Origin: Caulobacteraceae bacterium
GTDB lineage: Bacteria > Pseudomonadota > Alphaproteobacteria > Caulobacterales > Caulobacteraceae
Assembly (NCBI GenBank): GCA_947479185.1
Contig: CANJYY010000103.1
Span: forward strand, 1-8,114
Reading direction: 5' to 3'
DNA length: 8,114 nt
Position 1 is the first letter of the stretch; each line of letters starts with the position of its first letter. A model generated the notes under the pieces. It ran no database searches. It saw nothing but the letters and a program-made list of their open reading frames with translations, and was not told the DNA's origin. Both the position numbers and the translations under genes were made by a program. Shown here in pieces: positions 1 through 7,497 of this stretch.

Positions 1-560
1 GGCCGTTCCTGCTGACGGTCGGCTCGACGGCCCTGATCCAGGCCACGCATGCCTTCTACTACGCCTTCTCGGCCCTGCTGTGGAAAGCCCAGGGCGTGCC
101 CGCGACCATCGTAGGCCTGCTGTGGGCGACAGGCGTCGCCGCCGAGATCGCCTTCATGTGGTTCTGTGAGCCGATGCGCCGAAGGCTGGGGCCCGAGCGG
201 CTGGTGATCCTCGGCGGACTCGCGGCCCTGGTCCGCTGGACAGCCTTCGCCTTCGCCCCGCCCGTCTGGCTGCTGTTTCCGCTGCAGACCCTGCACGCCT
301 TCAGCTTCGCGGCGGTGTTCATGGGCTCGCTGCAGCTGATCGAGCGCAACGCCCCGGTCCACAGCGCCTCGGCGGCGCAGACCATCAGCTCGGCCTTCTC
401 CGGCGGGCTGATCATCGGGCTTGCGACCCTGGCTAGCGGACGTCTCTATGATGTCGTCGGCGCGCGGGGTTACCTCGGCATGTCGGTGCTGGCGCTCGTC
501 GGACTGATCGGGGCCTGGCGACTGGCGGTGGCCGGACGAAGGGAAGGGGCGGCGGCATGA
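1..560 (+). CDS. MFS permease, HcaT/PPP-like, C-terminal half (5' end outside window)
   Basis: The reading frame is open from base 3 to the TGA at 558-560, giving 185 residues with no start inside the window. The protein is an inner-membrane secondary transporter. The fragment shows six hydrophobic segments, which fit TM7-TM12 of a 12-TM major facilitator: roughly residues 3-24, 33-55, 67-84, 88-112, 126-145 and 158-178. The pattern THAFYYA, then a W and a Gly, then IVGLLWATGVAAE, a basic RRR loop, LVRW, and LQTLHAF closely resembles, from memory, the second half of E. coli HcaT (3-phenylpropionate permease; MFS_1_like family). That family assignment is by recalled similarity, and the substrate cannot be inferred. 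Its stop overlaps the ATG of the downstream lipoprotein gene, implying an operon with translational coupling. A GTG at 96 is internal and should not be taken as the start. Confidence 0.85.
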   Translation, partial: PFLLTVGSTALIQATHAFYYAFSALLWKAQGVPATIVGLLWATGVAAEIAFMWFCEPMRRRLGPERLVILGGLAALVRWTAFAFAPPVWLLFPLQTLHAFSFAAVFMGSLQLIERNAPVHSASAAQTISSAFSGGLIIGLATLASGRLYDVVGARGYLGMSVLALVGLIGAWRLAVAGRREGAAA

Positions 561-1759
561 GGCGCCTGGGGCTTCTGTTGGGTTTGCTGGCGCTGACGGC
601 CTGCGCGCCGCGAGGCGACGATCCCCTGGCCCGCGAGGTCGGCGGCCTGCGCGGGGCGCTGCTGGTTCCGGTGTCCGGCGGCTATGTCCGCAATGGCGTC
701 GGGACCACCGCCCGGCTGAAGGACGGCCGCCTGTTCCACCTCGTGACACGCCACCGCAAGAAGGCCGGGGTGTCGATCGATCACTGGCCGTCGGACATCG
801 TGGTGATCACCTCCGGCGACGACGGCCGGACCTGGACCCGGCCGCGCATCCTGTTCCACGGGCCGGGGCCCAGCGCCGCGCAACCAGGTCTGGTGCGCAT
901 GAAATCCGGCGAGCTGGGCGTCAGCTACAGCCGCATCACCGACGGCGCGGTCGCCGACAAGGTGTTCCGCTGGTCGACCGATGAGGGCAAGACCTGGTCC
1001 GATCCGGTCCCGGTCTGTCCGCCAGTCGCCTACTGCACCAGCGCCCATGACCGGCTGACCGCGCTGGCGACGGGCCGGCTGGTCATCCCGTTGCACGTCA
1101 AGCTGAGCGTCAATCCCGAGCAGATCGTCACCCGGGTCGCCTGGTCGGATGACAACGGTCGCAGCTGGAAGGTCTCGGACCAGACGATCACCGTGCCGGT
1201 GATGATCCCCGGCTACCGCGCGCCCAGGGACATGTCGGTCCTGCCCAGCTTCTGGGAGTCCAGCATCGTCGAGCGTCTCGACGGCTCGCTGCTGATGCTC
1301 GGCCGCACCCTGGCGGGCGGGCTGTACGCGACGACCTCGACCGACGGCGGTGAACACTGGACCACGCCCGTCCCGACCAGCCTGATCACCGGCGCATCGC
1401 CCGGCAATGTGGTCCGGCTGCCGGGCCCGGACGGAACCCTGATGGTGATCTGGAACCGCTGTTGCCTGGGGACGGAGAGCGCGCAGTTCGGACGGCGGCT
1501 GACCCTGTCCTCGGCGGTCAGCCATGATGGCGGCCTGACCTGGGGCGGCATCCGCGACCTTGAGGCCATCGCGCCGGTCGGACGGGTCGAGTACCCGGCG
1601 ATCCTGATCTCCAACGGCAAGGCCTACATCACCTATCGCGTCCTCGGCCGGTCGCTGCCGCCGGCGGGCTCGCAGGAGTATCTGACGGTGTTGCCGGTCG
1701 ACTGGTTCGACGTCGAGGCGGTCTTTCACCAGCCGCGGGCGGTCGCCACCGCGCGGTGA
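557..1759 (+). CDS. sialidase-like BNR/Asp-box repeat lipoprotein
   Basis: A 400-residue exported lipoprotein. Residues 1-16 are a lipoprotein signal: basic MRR, a leucine-rich core and the lipobox LTAC with Cys16. Ala17 (not Asp) suggests outer-membrane sorting. The mature part is a predicted six-bladed beta-propeller with five Asp-boxes (S-x-D-x-G-x-T-W type) at about residues 86-93, 140-147, 197-204, 261-268 and 322-329. Other family-like stretches are HDRLTALATGRLVIP (164-178), WESSIVERLDGSLLMLGRT (233-251, Glu234 a candidate active-site acid) and VEYPAILISNGKAYITY (344-360). These fit the BNR-like sialidase_2 group. The canonical N-terminal F/YRIP motif is absent; YVRNG at 43-47 takes its place, so true sialidase activity is uncertain and another glycan-active or binding role is possible. 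Cys154/160 and 302/303 could form disulfides. The ATG overlaps the upstream permease stop (ATGA), which fixes the start and implies coupling. Confidence 0.85.
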   Translation: MRRLGLLLGLLALTACAPRGDDPLAREVGGLRGALLVPVSGGYVRNGVGTTARLKDGRLFHLVTRHRKKAGVSIDHWPSDIVVITSGDDGRTWTRPRILFHGPGPSAAQPGLVRMKSGELGVSYSRITDGAVADKVFRWSTDEGKTWSDPVPVCPPVAYCTSAHDRLTALATGRLVIPLHVKLSVNPEQIVTRVAWSDDNGRSWKVSDQTITVPVMIPGYRAPRDMSVLPSFWESSIVERLDGSLLMLGRTLAGGLYATTSTDGGEHWTTPVPTSLITGASPGNVVRLPGPDGTLMVIWNRCCLGTESAQFGRRLTLSSAVSHDGGLTWGGIRDLEAIAPVGRVEYPAILISNGKAYITYRVLGRSLPPAGSQEYLTVLPVDWFDVEAVFHQPRAVATAR

Positions 1760-1796
1760 GACGCCGATCATGACCAAAACTTCATGCCCCGGCCGG

Positions 1797-1836
1797 TTGA
1801 AGGTTCGCCGCGCCTGACGGATAACGGCGCTATCTC
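1797..1836 (+). promoter_or_regulatory. possible promoter ahead of the small ORF
   Basis: Two overlapping readings exist. One is a sigma70-like pair: TTGAAG (1797-1802), a 17-bp spacer, then GATAAC (1820-1825). The other is a Caulobacter-type pair: CTGACGG (1814-1820) and GCTATCTC (1829-1836). The second -10 fits the consensus I recall for the housekeeping sigma (GCTANAWC) well, but its 8-bp spacing is shorter than usual. Both lie just downstream of the lipoprotein gene and upstream of the GTG at 1854. The call rests on pattern matching only. Confidence 0.25.
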
Positions 1837-1853
1837 AGGTCGGGGGACGGGCC

Positions 1854-2066
1854 GTGCAGGCTCTGCTCGAAATCATCGCCGCCATCGTCGTCTGGGGCGC
1901 GTCCCTGGTTCTCACCCAGTTCGGGGTCGAGGCTGACTTCACACGCCCCGTAGCGCCCGCCTCGTCGCCCGACCGGCCCGCGCCGCGCGCCGTCGCCCGT
2001 CCGCCTGAAACCCCCGTGGCCTGCCCCGGCCAGGGGGTCAAACGGACCCCGATTCACCTCGTTTGA
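1854..2066 (+). CDS. small single-TM hypothetical protein
   Basis: A 70-codon ORF starting with GTG, preceded by GGGGGA (1842-1847) 6 nt upstream, which could serve as a Shine-Dalgarno. Residues 2-22 form one strongly hydrophobic stretch with a Trp at 14, a plausible signal anchor or TM helix. The remaining ~45 residues are rich in Pro, Ala and Arg with no recognised domain. About 83% of its third codon positions are G or C, compatible with a real gene but a little below the neighbouring enzymes. I do not recognise the family. It sits alone between the lipoprotein gene and tipN. An antisense ORF over the same bases (1830-2087) is arginine/glycine-rich with no hydrophobic start and looks like a shadow. 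If this ORF is not real, the 467 bases at 1760-2226 are non-coding and hold only the weak sites listed separately. Confidence 0.45.
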   Translation: MQALLEIIAAIVVWGASLVLTQFGVEADFTRPVAPASSPDRPAPRAVARPPETPVACPGQGVKRTPIHLV

Positions 2067-2077
2067 GCCGGCGCGAC

Positions 2078-2097
2078 CGTCCGTCACGGGGCGGACG
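2078..2097 (+). terminator. weak hairpin after the small ORF
   Basis: CGTCCG (2078-2083) and CGGACG (2092-2097) pair in a 6-bp stem with an 8-nt loop, 11 bases after the small ORF's stop. It is followed by TTAACG rather than a T-tract, so it is at best a weak intrinsic terminator or a chance palindrome in GC-rich sequence. Confidence 0.25.
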
Positions 2098-2153
2098 TTA
2101 ACGAAACCTTTTCAAGCCCTTTTCCCGGGCGAGTTTCACCGGTAGGTTTCACC
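2098..2153 (+). promoter_or_regulatory. candidate regulatory region upstream of tipN
   Basis: This is the least GC-rich stretch in the window. It contains TTAAC at 2098-2102, and TTAA-N7-TTTT across 2098-2112, which is half of the CtrA consensus TTAA-N7-TTAAC with a degraded second half. An exact tandem repeat GTTTCACC lies at 2133-2140 and 2146-2153 (13 bp start to start). GAAACC at 2103-2108 is the inverted complement of GGTTTC at 2145-2150. A CcrM-type GANTC site (GATTC, 2051-2055) lies slightly upstream. The region precedes the tipN start by 73-128 bases, a reasonable place for its promoter and operators. No clear -35/-10 pair could be assigned. Confidence 0.35.
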
Positions 2154-2226
2154 CAGCGCGCGAGGTGTGGGGCCGGCGATCGCGCGTCATTTTCGTCTTT
2201 GGCCCCTGCAGGACCGCGACCCGCGA

Positions 2227-4719
2227 ATGACGGCCAGGACGCCCCGCTCTCCGTTCGACTTTTCTCGCGTGTCGCGTGAAGTCGCCGCCTCGCAGCAGGT
2301 CGCTGGTCAGCTCGCCGAAAACGACCTGGACGCGCCGCCGGCGCTTGAGGCCGAGCTGGAGATGCGCCAGGCGCCGCCGATGGTCGAAATGGCCGCCGAG
2401 GACGCTGCTCCCCCGACGCCGGTTCGTCCGGTCGAGCCCACCGCCGAACCGCCTCTGCCGCCCGCCGTCCTCTACCGCGCCGAGAAGATCAAGGAACCCT
2501 CGGGCAGCCCGATCTGGATCGGCGCGTTTCTCGTCAGCGCCCTGTGGGCCGTGGCGCCCGTCGCATTCGCGCTGGGCTGGAGGTGGAAGATCGAACCGCT
2601 CGGCGACGACCCGCTCGCGCTCGGCCTGTTCGCCGTCCTGGCCATCGGCCCGGCGGCGCTGGTGTTCGTCGCGGCCTATGCCCTGGTGCAGGGCCGCAAG
2701 CTGGCCGCCGAGGTCCGCCGGGCGCGCGACGCGACCTCCCGCCTGCTTGGCCCGGCCGCCATGGCCGCCGCCGAGACCGGCTCGGTCATCGAGTCTGTCC
2801 GCCTGCAGATCGACAGCGCCACCGGCGCCGCCCATGAGGCGCGCGAAACCATGCTGGCCCTGCGTCAGGCCATGGCCGAGGAGACCGAGCGTCTCGCCGC
2901 CGCCGCCGCCCAGTCGACCCGCGTCGCCGCCGATCTGGCCGTGACGCTCGGCGCCGAGCGCGAACAGCTGGCCGAACTGAGCGGCGAACTCGACGCCCGC
3001 GCCACGGCCGTGACCGACTCGATCACCAGCCAGGCCCGGATGGTCGCCGAGGCGTCCGATCTGGCCGAGACCCAGCTGCGCGAGGCCGAGGCCGCCCTGG
3101 CCGCCCGCGCCGCCGATCTGGCCGCCGCCGCCGGCGAGGCCAGCGACGCCGCCCGCGTGGCCGGCGAAGATCTGGCCCGTCAGGTCGCGCGCCTGGAAAC
3201 CGCCGGCGTCGGCGTCGGCGACCAGATGCGTCTGGTCGAGGAGGGCCTGACCCAGCAGCGTGCGTCGCTGGTCACGGTCGCCCACGCCCTGCGCGCCGAC
3301 CAGGAGGACTTCGCGGCCCTGACCGAGAGCCGCACGGCCCAGCTGTCCGAGTTCATGATCCACGCCACCGAGGGCGCGACCAACCTCGGCGAACAGGCGG
3401 CCAAGGGGGCCGAGGCCCTGCGCCAGCTGATCGCCGACGCCGCCGAGCGGTTCGAGGCCCTGACCGAGCATGCCCGCGCCGAGCGTATCGCCCTCGGCGA
3501 CGAGGCCGCCCAGGCGGTGTCCGTCGTCGGCGCCGCCGCCGCCCGCGAGCGGGACGGTCTGGAAGACGATCTGAAGCAGGCCATCGAACGGCTCGGCGCC
3601 GCCGCCCAGGCCGCGCGTGAAGTGGCCGAAGGGCACGCCGAGGCCGCCAGCCAGCGCGTCGACCAGCTCAGCGAGGCCGCCTTCGCCGCCCACCAGAAGG
3701 CCGACGCGGTCTTCGAGGCGCGCTTGACCGAAGCCCGCGACCTGATCGAACAGTCGGCCCAGATGGTCGAACAGGCCGGCGCCGCCACGGCGCAGAAGCT
3801 CGAGCAGGGGGCTGCCTCCGCCCGCGACGCCCTGGGCGAACTCGAGCGCATGCTCGGCGAGGTCGACGCCCGCGCCTCGCGGCTGCCCGAGGCCGCCCGC
3901 GCCCGGGTCGAGGAAGTCCGCGTCTCGGTCGAGCAGAGCATGGACGACCTGTTGGCCGCCGCGCGCCGCGCCGCCGAAGAGACCCAGACCATCGACGCCA
4001 CCTTCCAGGAGCGCGTCCGCCGCAACTACGACATGCTCAGCGAGGCGGTGAAGGTCATGGGCGTGGTCGCCGGAGCCGCCGGCAACGCCGCGCCGGCCAT
4101 CGGCGCCAGCCGCAGCCAGCGGGTCGAGCCCCCAATGCGCGCCGCCGAGGCGCCGCCGGCCCCACTGCCCGCGTCGGCCGAGGCCGCCGGCCTGCGCCCG
4201 CGCCTGAAGCTGACGCCGACGGCGACCGACCAGGAATTCCGCAGCGTTTTCGAAACGGCCGGCGGCCGCACGCCGCCGCCCCAGCCGGCGCATGAGCCGG
4301 GCGAGAGCGGCTGGAGCTGGAAGGACCTGCTGACCTCGATCGATAGTGACGAGGCCGATCCGGAAAGTCTGGCCGAGCGCATGGCCGCCGAGATCGCCGG
4401 CATGGGCATCGATCCCGCCGCCCTGCTGCCGCGCAACCGCATCGACGAGATCGCCGCCGCCGTCCAGACGCGCGACGTCGAAGGCGCCCGCGAGGTGGTC
4501 CGTCGCCTGGCGCCGGCCGCCATCCGCCGTCTGGTCCGCCGCCTGTTCTCCGACGCCGCCATGCGCGGACAGACCGAACGCTTCCTGCAGCGCTTCGGCG
4601 GCATGATCGAGGAAGCCGGCGAGCGTGACCGCAGCGGCCTGCTGGCGGGGACCCTGCTGGCCTCCGACGGCGGCCGCGCCTACCTGCTGCTCGACGCGGC
4701 GGCCGGCGATCTCGGCTGA
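2227..4719 (+). CDS. tipN: TipN-like polarity / birth-scar protein
   Basis: An 830-residue inner-membrane coiled-coil protein. Residues 1-95 are cytoplasmic and acidic/proline-rich, ending in YRAEKIKEPSGSP (83-95). TM1 is about 96-116 and TM2 about 130-154, separated by a ~13-residue periplasmic loop, so both termini are cytoplasmic. Residues ~157-612 are nearly uninterrupted Ala/Glu/Arg/Gln-rich coiled coil, followed by a Pro/Ala linker (~613-690). A folded C-terminal segment (~696-830) contains WSWKDLL, FSDAAMRGQTERFLQRF (774-790) and GRAYLLLD near the end. Two N-terminal TMs plus a huge coiled coil is the architecture of Caulobacter TipN, recalled as 888 residues. TipN marks the new pole after division and orients flagellum placement and ParA-dependent segregation. 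The ATG at 2227 is preferred over in-frame GTG 2167, which has no Shine-Dalgarno. AGGA at 2210-2213 is 13 nt from the ATG, which is rather far, so the start is moderately certain. Another alphaproteobacterial coiled-coil membrane protein is the main alternative. Confidence 0.8.
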   Translation: MTARTPRSPFDFSRVSREVAASQQVAGQLAENDLDAPPALEAELEMRQAPPMVEMAAEDAAPPTPVRPVEPTAEPPLPPAVLYRAEKIKEPSGSPIWIGAFLVSALWAVAPVAFALGWRWKIEPLGDDPLALGLFAVLAIGPAALVFVAAYALVQGRKLAAEVRRARDATSRLLGPAAMAAAETGSVIESVRLQIDSATGAAHEARETMLALRQAMAEETERLAAAAAQSTRVAADLAVTLGAEREQLAELSGELDARATAVTDSITSQARMVAEASDLAETQLREAEAALAARAADLAAAAGEASDAARVAGEDLARQVARLETAGVGVGDQMRLVEEGLTQQRASLVTVAHALRADQEDFAALTESRTAQLSEFMIHATEGATNLGEQAAKGAEALRQLIADAAERFEALTEHARAERIALGDEAAQAVSVVGAAAARERDGLEDDLKQAIERLGAAAQAAREVAEGHAEAASQRVDQLSEAAFAAHQKADAVFEARLTEARDLIEQSAQMVEQAGAATAQKLEQGAASARDALGELERMLGEVDARASRLPEAARARVEEVRVSVEQSMDDLLAAARRAAEETQTIDATFQERVRRNYDMLSEAVKVMGVVAGAAGNAAPAIGASRSQRVEPPMRAAEAPPAPLPASAEAAGLRPRLKLTPTATDQEFRSVFETAGGRTPPPQPAHEPGESGWSWKDLLTSIDSDEADPESLAERMAAEIAGMGIDPAALLPRNRIDEIAAAVQTRDVEGAREVVRRLAPAAIRRLVRRLFSDAAMRGQTERFLQRFGGMIEEAGERDRSGLLAGTLLASDGGRAYLLLDAAAGDLG

Positions 4720-4720
4720 G

Positions 4721-4741
4721 CGCCGGGAACGGGACCCGGTG
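4721..4741 (+). terminator. hairpin between tipN and ppc
   Basis: Two bases after the tipN stop, CCGGG (4723-4727) pairs with CCCGG (4735-4739) around a 7-nt loop. The stem extends by a G-T wobble and a C-G pair to 7 bp. Only a T-poor sequence follows, so it may be a weak or Rho-assisted terminator, and read-through into ppc 65 bases downstream is possible. Confidence 0.35.
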
Positions 4742-4784
4742 TCATTGCTTGTGATCAAGGGGCCGCTTTGACAGAAGGATCGCC

Positions 4785-7493
4785 ATGGCGCGTCCCCTGA
4801 GCTTGCAGATTCCCCGGTCGGCTTCCGGCCCCACCAGCCGGCATGTGCGGCAGAACGTAAAGCTGATGGACGACCTCCTGATGGAGGCCATCGGCTATCT
4901 CGACGGTGAGGACGCCGCGGCCCTTGTCGGCAGCGCGCGCCGCGCCGCGGCCCAGGGCGGCGACGCCCCGCACCTGGGCTTCCTGTTCAACGCCGTGACG
5001 CCCGACGAGGGCATGCTGCTGGCCCGGGCCTTCGCCTGCCATTCCATGCTGGCCAACATCGGCGAGGACGTCGCCGGCCGCCGCCGCCAGGCCGAGGACG
5101 AGGGCCACGGCAACGCCGCCCGCACCGTGGTCGCCGCGCTGGAGTCGCTGGGGCTGGGCCCCGAGGCGCTCGCCGACCTGAACGTCGTGCCGGTGCTGAC
5201 CGCCCACCCGACCGAGGTTCGCCGCCGGGCGCTGGTCGACCGCGAGGCGGAGATCTCGCGGCTGATGGCGCTGCGTCGCCACCACCTGCCCGTCGACCTC
5301 GACAAGCGCATCCGCGAGAGCCTGTTCCGCGAGGTGGCGCTGCTGTGGCGCACGCGTCTGCACCGGCCCGAGAAGATCACGGTGCGCGACGAAATCCGCA
5401 ACGCCCTGTCGATCGTCCGCACCTCGATGCTGCCGGCGCTGATCGACCTCTACGAAAACTGGAGCGACGTGATCGGCGAGGGCGGCGACGTGCCGCCGAT
5501 GCTCAAGCTGGGCAGCTGGCTGGGCGGCGACCGTGACGGCCACCCCGGTGTGACCGGCGAGACGCTGAAGCTGGCGCTGAGTTCGCAGGCGCGGGTGATC
5601 CTCGACGTCTATGCCGCCGAGGTGCGCCGGCTGTGGTCCGACCTGGCTATCTCCGACGTCTACGAGGGCGCGTCCGAGGCGCTGCTGACCCTGGCCCGGA
5701 CCTCGGAAGACGCCTCGATCCATCGCGCCGACGAGCCCTACCGCCTGGCGCTGGAGGTGGTGTTCGACCGGCTTTGCGCCACGTCGCTGAAACTGACCGG
5801 GGCCATGGTCGCCTTCGCCACCACCGAGCCGGCGCCGTCCGTCCAGGCCTACGAGGGCCCGGCGGCCTTCGTCGCCGATCTGGAGACGGTGCGGGAGTCG
5901 CTGGCCGGCCACGGCGGCGACCGGATGATCGGCCCGCGCCTGACCACCCTGCTGCAGGTCGCCCGCGTCTGCGGCTTCCACCTGCTGGCCATCGACATGC
6001 GCCAGAACGCCGACGTGCATGAGCGGCTGATCGCCGAGCTGATCACCCGCTCGGGCCAGGACATCGACTATCTGGCGCTGGACGAGGACGCCCGGGTCGC
6101 GCTGCTGCTGGGCGAGATGGCCCACCAGCGGCCGCTGCGCTCGCCCTTCGCCGACTACAGCGAGGAGACCATGCGCGAGCTGGCCACGCTGGAGGCGGCG
6201 GCCGAGGCGGTGACGCTCTACGGCCCGGACGCCATCGGCGCCTATGTCGTGTCCAAGACGGCCAGCCTGTCGGACATCCTCGAACCGCTGGTGCTGCTGG
6301 CCCAGGTCGGGCTGGTGCGCGGCGGCGCGCAGCCGCAGGCGCATGTGCGCGTCTCTCCCCTGTTCGAGACCATCGAGGACCTCGACCACGGGCCGGCCAT
6401 CCTGAGCCAGTGGCTGGACCTGCCGCTGGCGCGCTCGATGCTGGGCGGCAAGCCGGTGCAGGAAGTGATGGTCGGCTATTCCGACTCCAACAAGGACGGC
6501 GGTTACGTCGCCTCGCGGCGCGGGGTGGCGCGCGCGGCATCGGCCCTGGCGGCGGTCTGCGACGAACGAGGCGTCGGCCTGCGCATCTTCCATGGCCGTG
6601 GCGGTTCGGTCGGCCGGGGCGGGGGCCCCGCCGCCGAGGCCGTGCTGGCCCAGCCGCCGGGCACCGTGCAGGGCCGCCTGCGCATGACCGAGCAGGGCGA
6701 GATGATCGCCCGCCGCTACGGCGACCAGCCGACCGCGCGGCGCAATCTGGAAAGCCTCGTCGCCTCGGTGCTGATCGCCAGCAACGACCGGCGCGCGACG
6801 GGGCCGTCGCCGGAGGCCGCCACGGCGATGGACGCCCTGGCGGCCGGCTCGTTCGCCGCCTACCGCGCGCTGGTCTACGAGACCCCGGGCTTCACCGACT
6901 TCTTCTGGGCCGCCACCCCGATCAGCGAGATCGTCCAGCTCAACATCGGCAGCCGGCCGGCCTCGCGCACGGCCAGCCGCGCGATCGAGGACCTGCGGGC
7001 CATCCCCTGGGTGTTCAGCTGGTCGCAGGCCCGGTTCATGCTGCCCGGCTGGTTCGGTTTCGCCGGCGGCGTATCGCGCGCCGGCCTGACCATTCCGCAG
7101 CTGACGGATCTCGCCGGCGAGTTCGATGTCTTCGCCGCCCTGCTGTCGAACATGGAGCTGGCCCTGGCCCAGAGCGACATGTCGATCGCCGCGCGCTACG
7201 CCGGCCTGGCCCGCGGCGCGCCCAACGCAGGGGCGATCATGGACGCCATCCGCGCCGAGCATGAGCAGGCCGTCGACATCGCCCTGGCCATTCGCGGCGG
7301 GACCCAGCTGCTCGACGACCGCCCGGACCTGCAGGAGTCGGTCGATCTGGCGGCCCAGGCTGTCGATCCGCTGAACTTCCTGCAGCTGGAGCTGCTGTCC
7401 CGCCGCCGCGCCGGCGACGAGGACGAACAGCTGCGGCTGGCGATCCAGCTGACGGTCGCGGGCGTCGCGGCCGGGCTGCGCAATACGGGCTGA
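4785..7493 (+). CDS. ppc: phosphoenolpyruvate carboxylase
   Basis: A complete 902-residue cytoplasmic enzyme (E. coli 883). It makes oxaloacetate and phosphate from PEP and bicarbonate to refill the TCA cycle. Diagnostic motifs are in order: VLTAHPTE (137-144, catalytic His141); GSWLGGDRDGHP (243-254); VGYSDSNKDGG (563-573, Lys570); FHGRGGSVGRGGGP (602-615, with His603, Arg605 and Arg611 for E. coli H579, R581 and R587); TEQGEMI (635-641); LRAIPWVFSWSQAR; and the invariant C-terminus RNTG (899-902). SRPASR rather than E. coli-like SRPAKRR in the mobile loop resembles, from memory, the actinobacterial form. Asn900 (E. coli N881) is kept, but Gln796 and Ala856 stand where E. coli has the aspartate-inhibitor ligands K773 and R832, so feedback inhibition by aspartate is probably lost or altered. 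The ATG is supported by GAAGGA (4774-4779), 5 nt upstream. It follows tipN by 65 bases and may have its own promoter. Confidence 0.97.
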   Translation: MARPLSLQIPRSASGPTSRHVRQNVKLMDDLLMEAIGYLDGEDAAALVGSARRAAAQGGDAPHLGFLFNAVTPDEGMLLARAFACHSMLANIGEDVAGRRRQAEDEGHGNAARTVVAALESLGLGPEALADLNVVPVLTAHPTEVRRRALVDREAEISRLMALRRHHLPVDLDKRIRESLFREVALLWRTRLHRPEKITVRDEIRNALSIVRTSMLPALIDLYENWSDVIGEGGDVPPMLKLGSWLGGDRDGHPGVTGETLKLALSSQARVILDVYAAEVRRLWSDLAISDVYEGASEALLTLARTSEDASIHRADEPYRLALEVVFDRLCATSLKLTGAMVAFATTEPAPSVQAYEGPAAFVADLETVRESLAGHGGDRMIGPRLTTLLQVARVCGFHLLAIDMRQNADVHERLIAELITRSGQDIDYLALDEDARVALLLGEMAHQRPLRSPFADYSEETMRELATLEAAAEAVTLYGPDAIGAYVVSKTASLSDILEPLVLLAQVGLVRGGAQPQAHVRVSPLFETIEDLDHGPAILSQWLDLPLARSMLGGKPVQEVMVGYSDSNKDGGYVASRRGVARAASALAAVCDERGVGLRIFHGRGGSVGRGGGPAAEAVLAQPPGTVQGRLRMTEQGEMIARRYGDQPTARRNLESLVASVLIASNDRRATGPSPEAATAMDALAAGSFAAYRALVYETPGFTDFFWAATPISEIVQLNIGSRPASRTASRAIEDLRAIPWVFSWSQARFMLPGWFGFAGGVSRAGLTIPQLTDLAGEFDVFAALLSNMELALAQSDMSIAARYAGLARGAPNAGAIMDAIRAEHEQAVDIALAIRGGTQLLDDRPDLQESVDLAAQAVDPLNFLQLELLSRRRAGDEDEQLRLAIQLTVAGVAAGLRNTG

Positions 7494-7497
7494 GTTT

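Noticed and set aside
470..1777. 435-codon antisense ORF opposite the lipoprotein gene
   Set aside because: The + strand has a signal peptide, a lipobox and five Asp-boxes; the antisense product is Arg/Asp/Gln-rich with no domain.
2167..2226. GTG 2167 as the tipN start, adding 20 residues
   Set aside because: No Shine-Dalgarno precedes it, and the extra residues lack the composition of the protein that follows. ATG 2227 is simpler, though not proven.
3060..3150. Alanine-rich runs in tipN as a tandem DNA repeat
   Set aside because: The repetition (GCC and GAG codons) follows from coiled-coil composition; no exact repeat unit with a fixed period was found.
2149..4758. 869-codon antisense ORF opposite tipN
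   Set aside because: It is a shadow of the GC-rich, Ala/Glu-rich tipN frame, where stops are rare in the opposite strand. Its translation is Gly/Arg/Gln low complexity with no recognisable domain, while the + strand protein has TM and coiled-coil structure.
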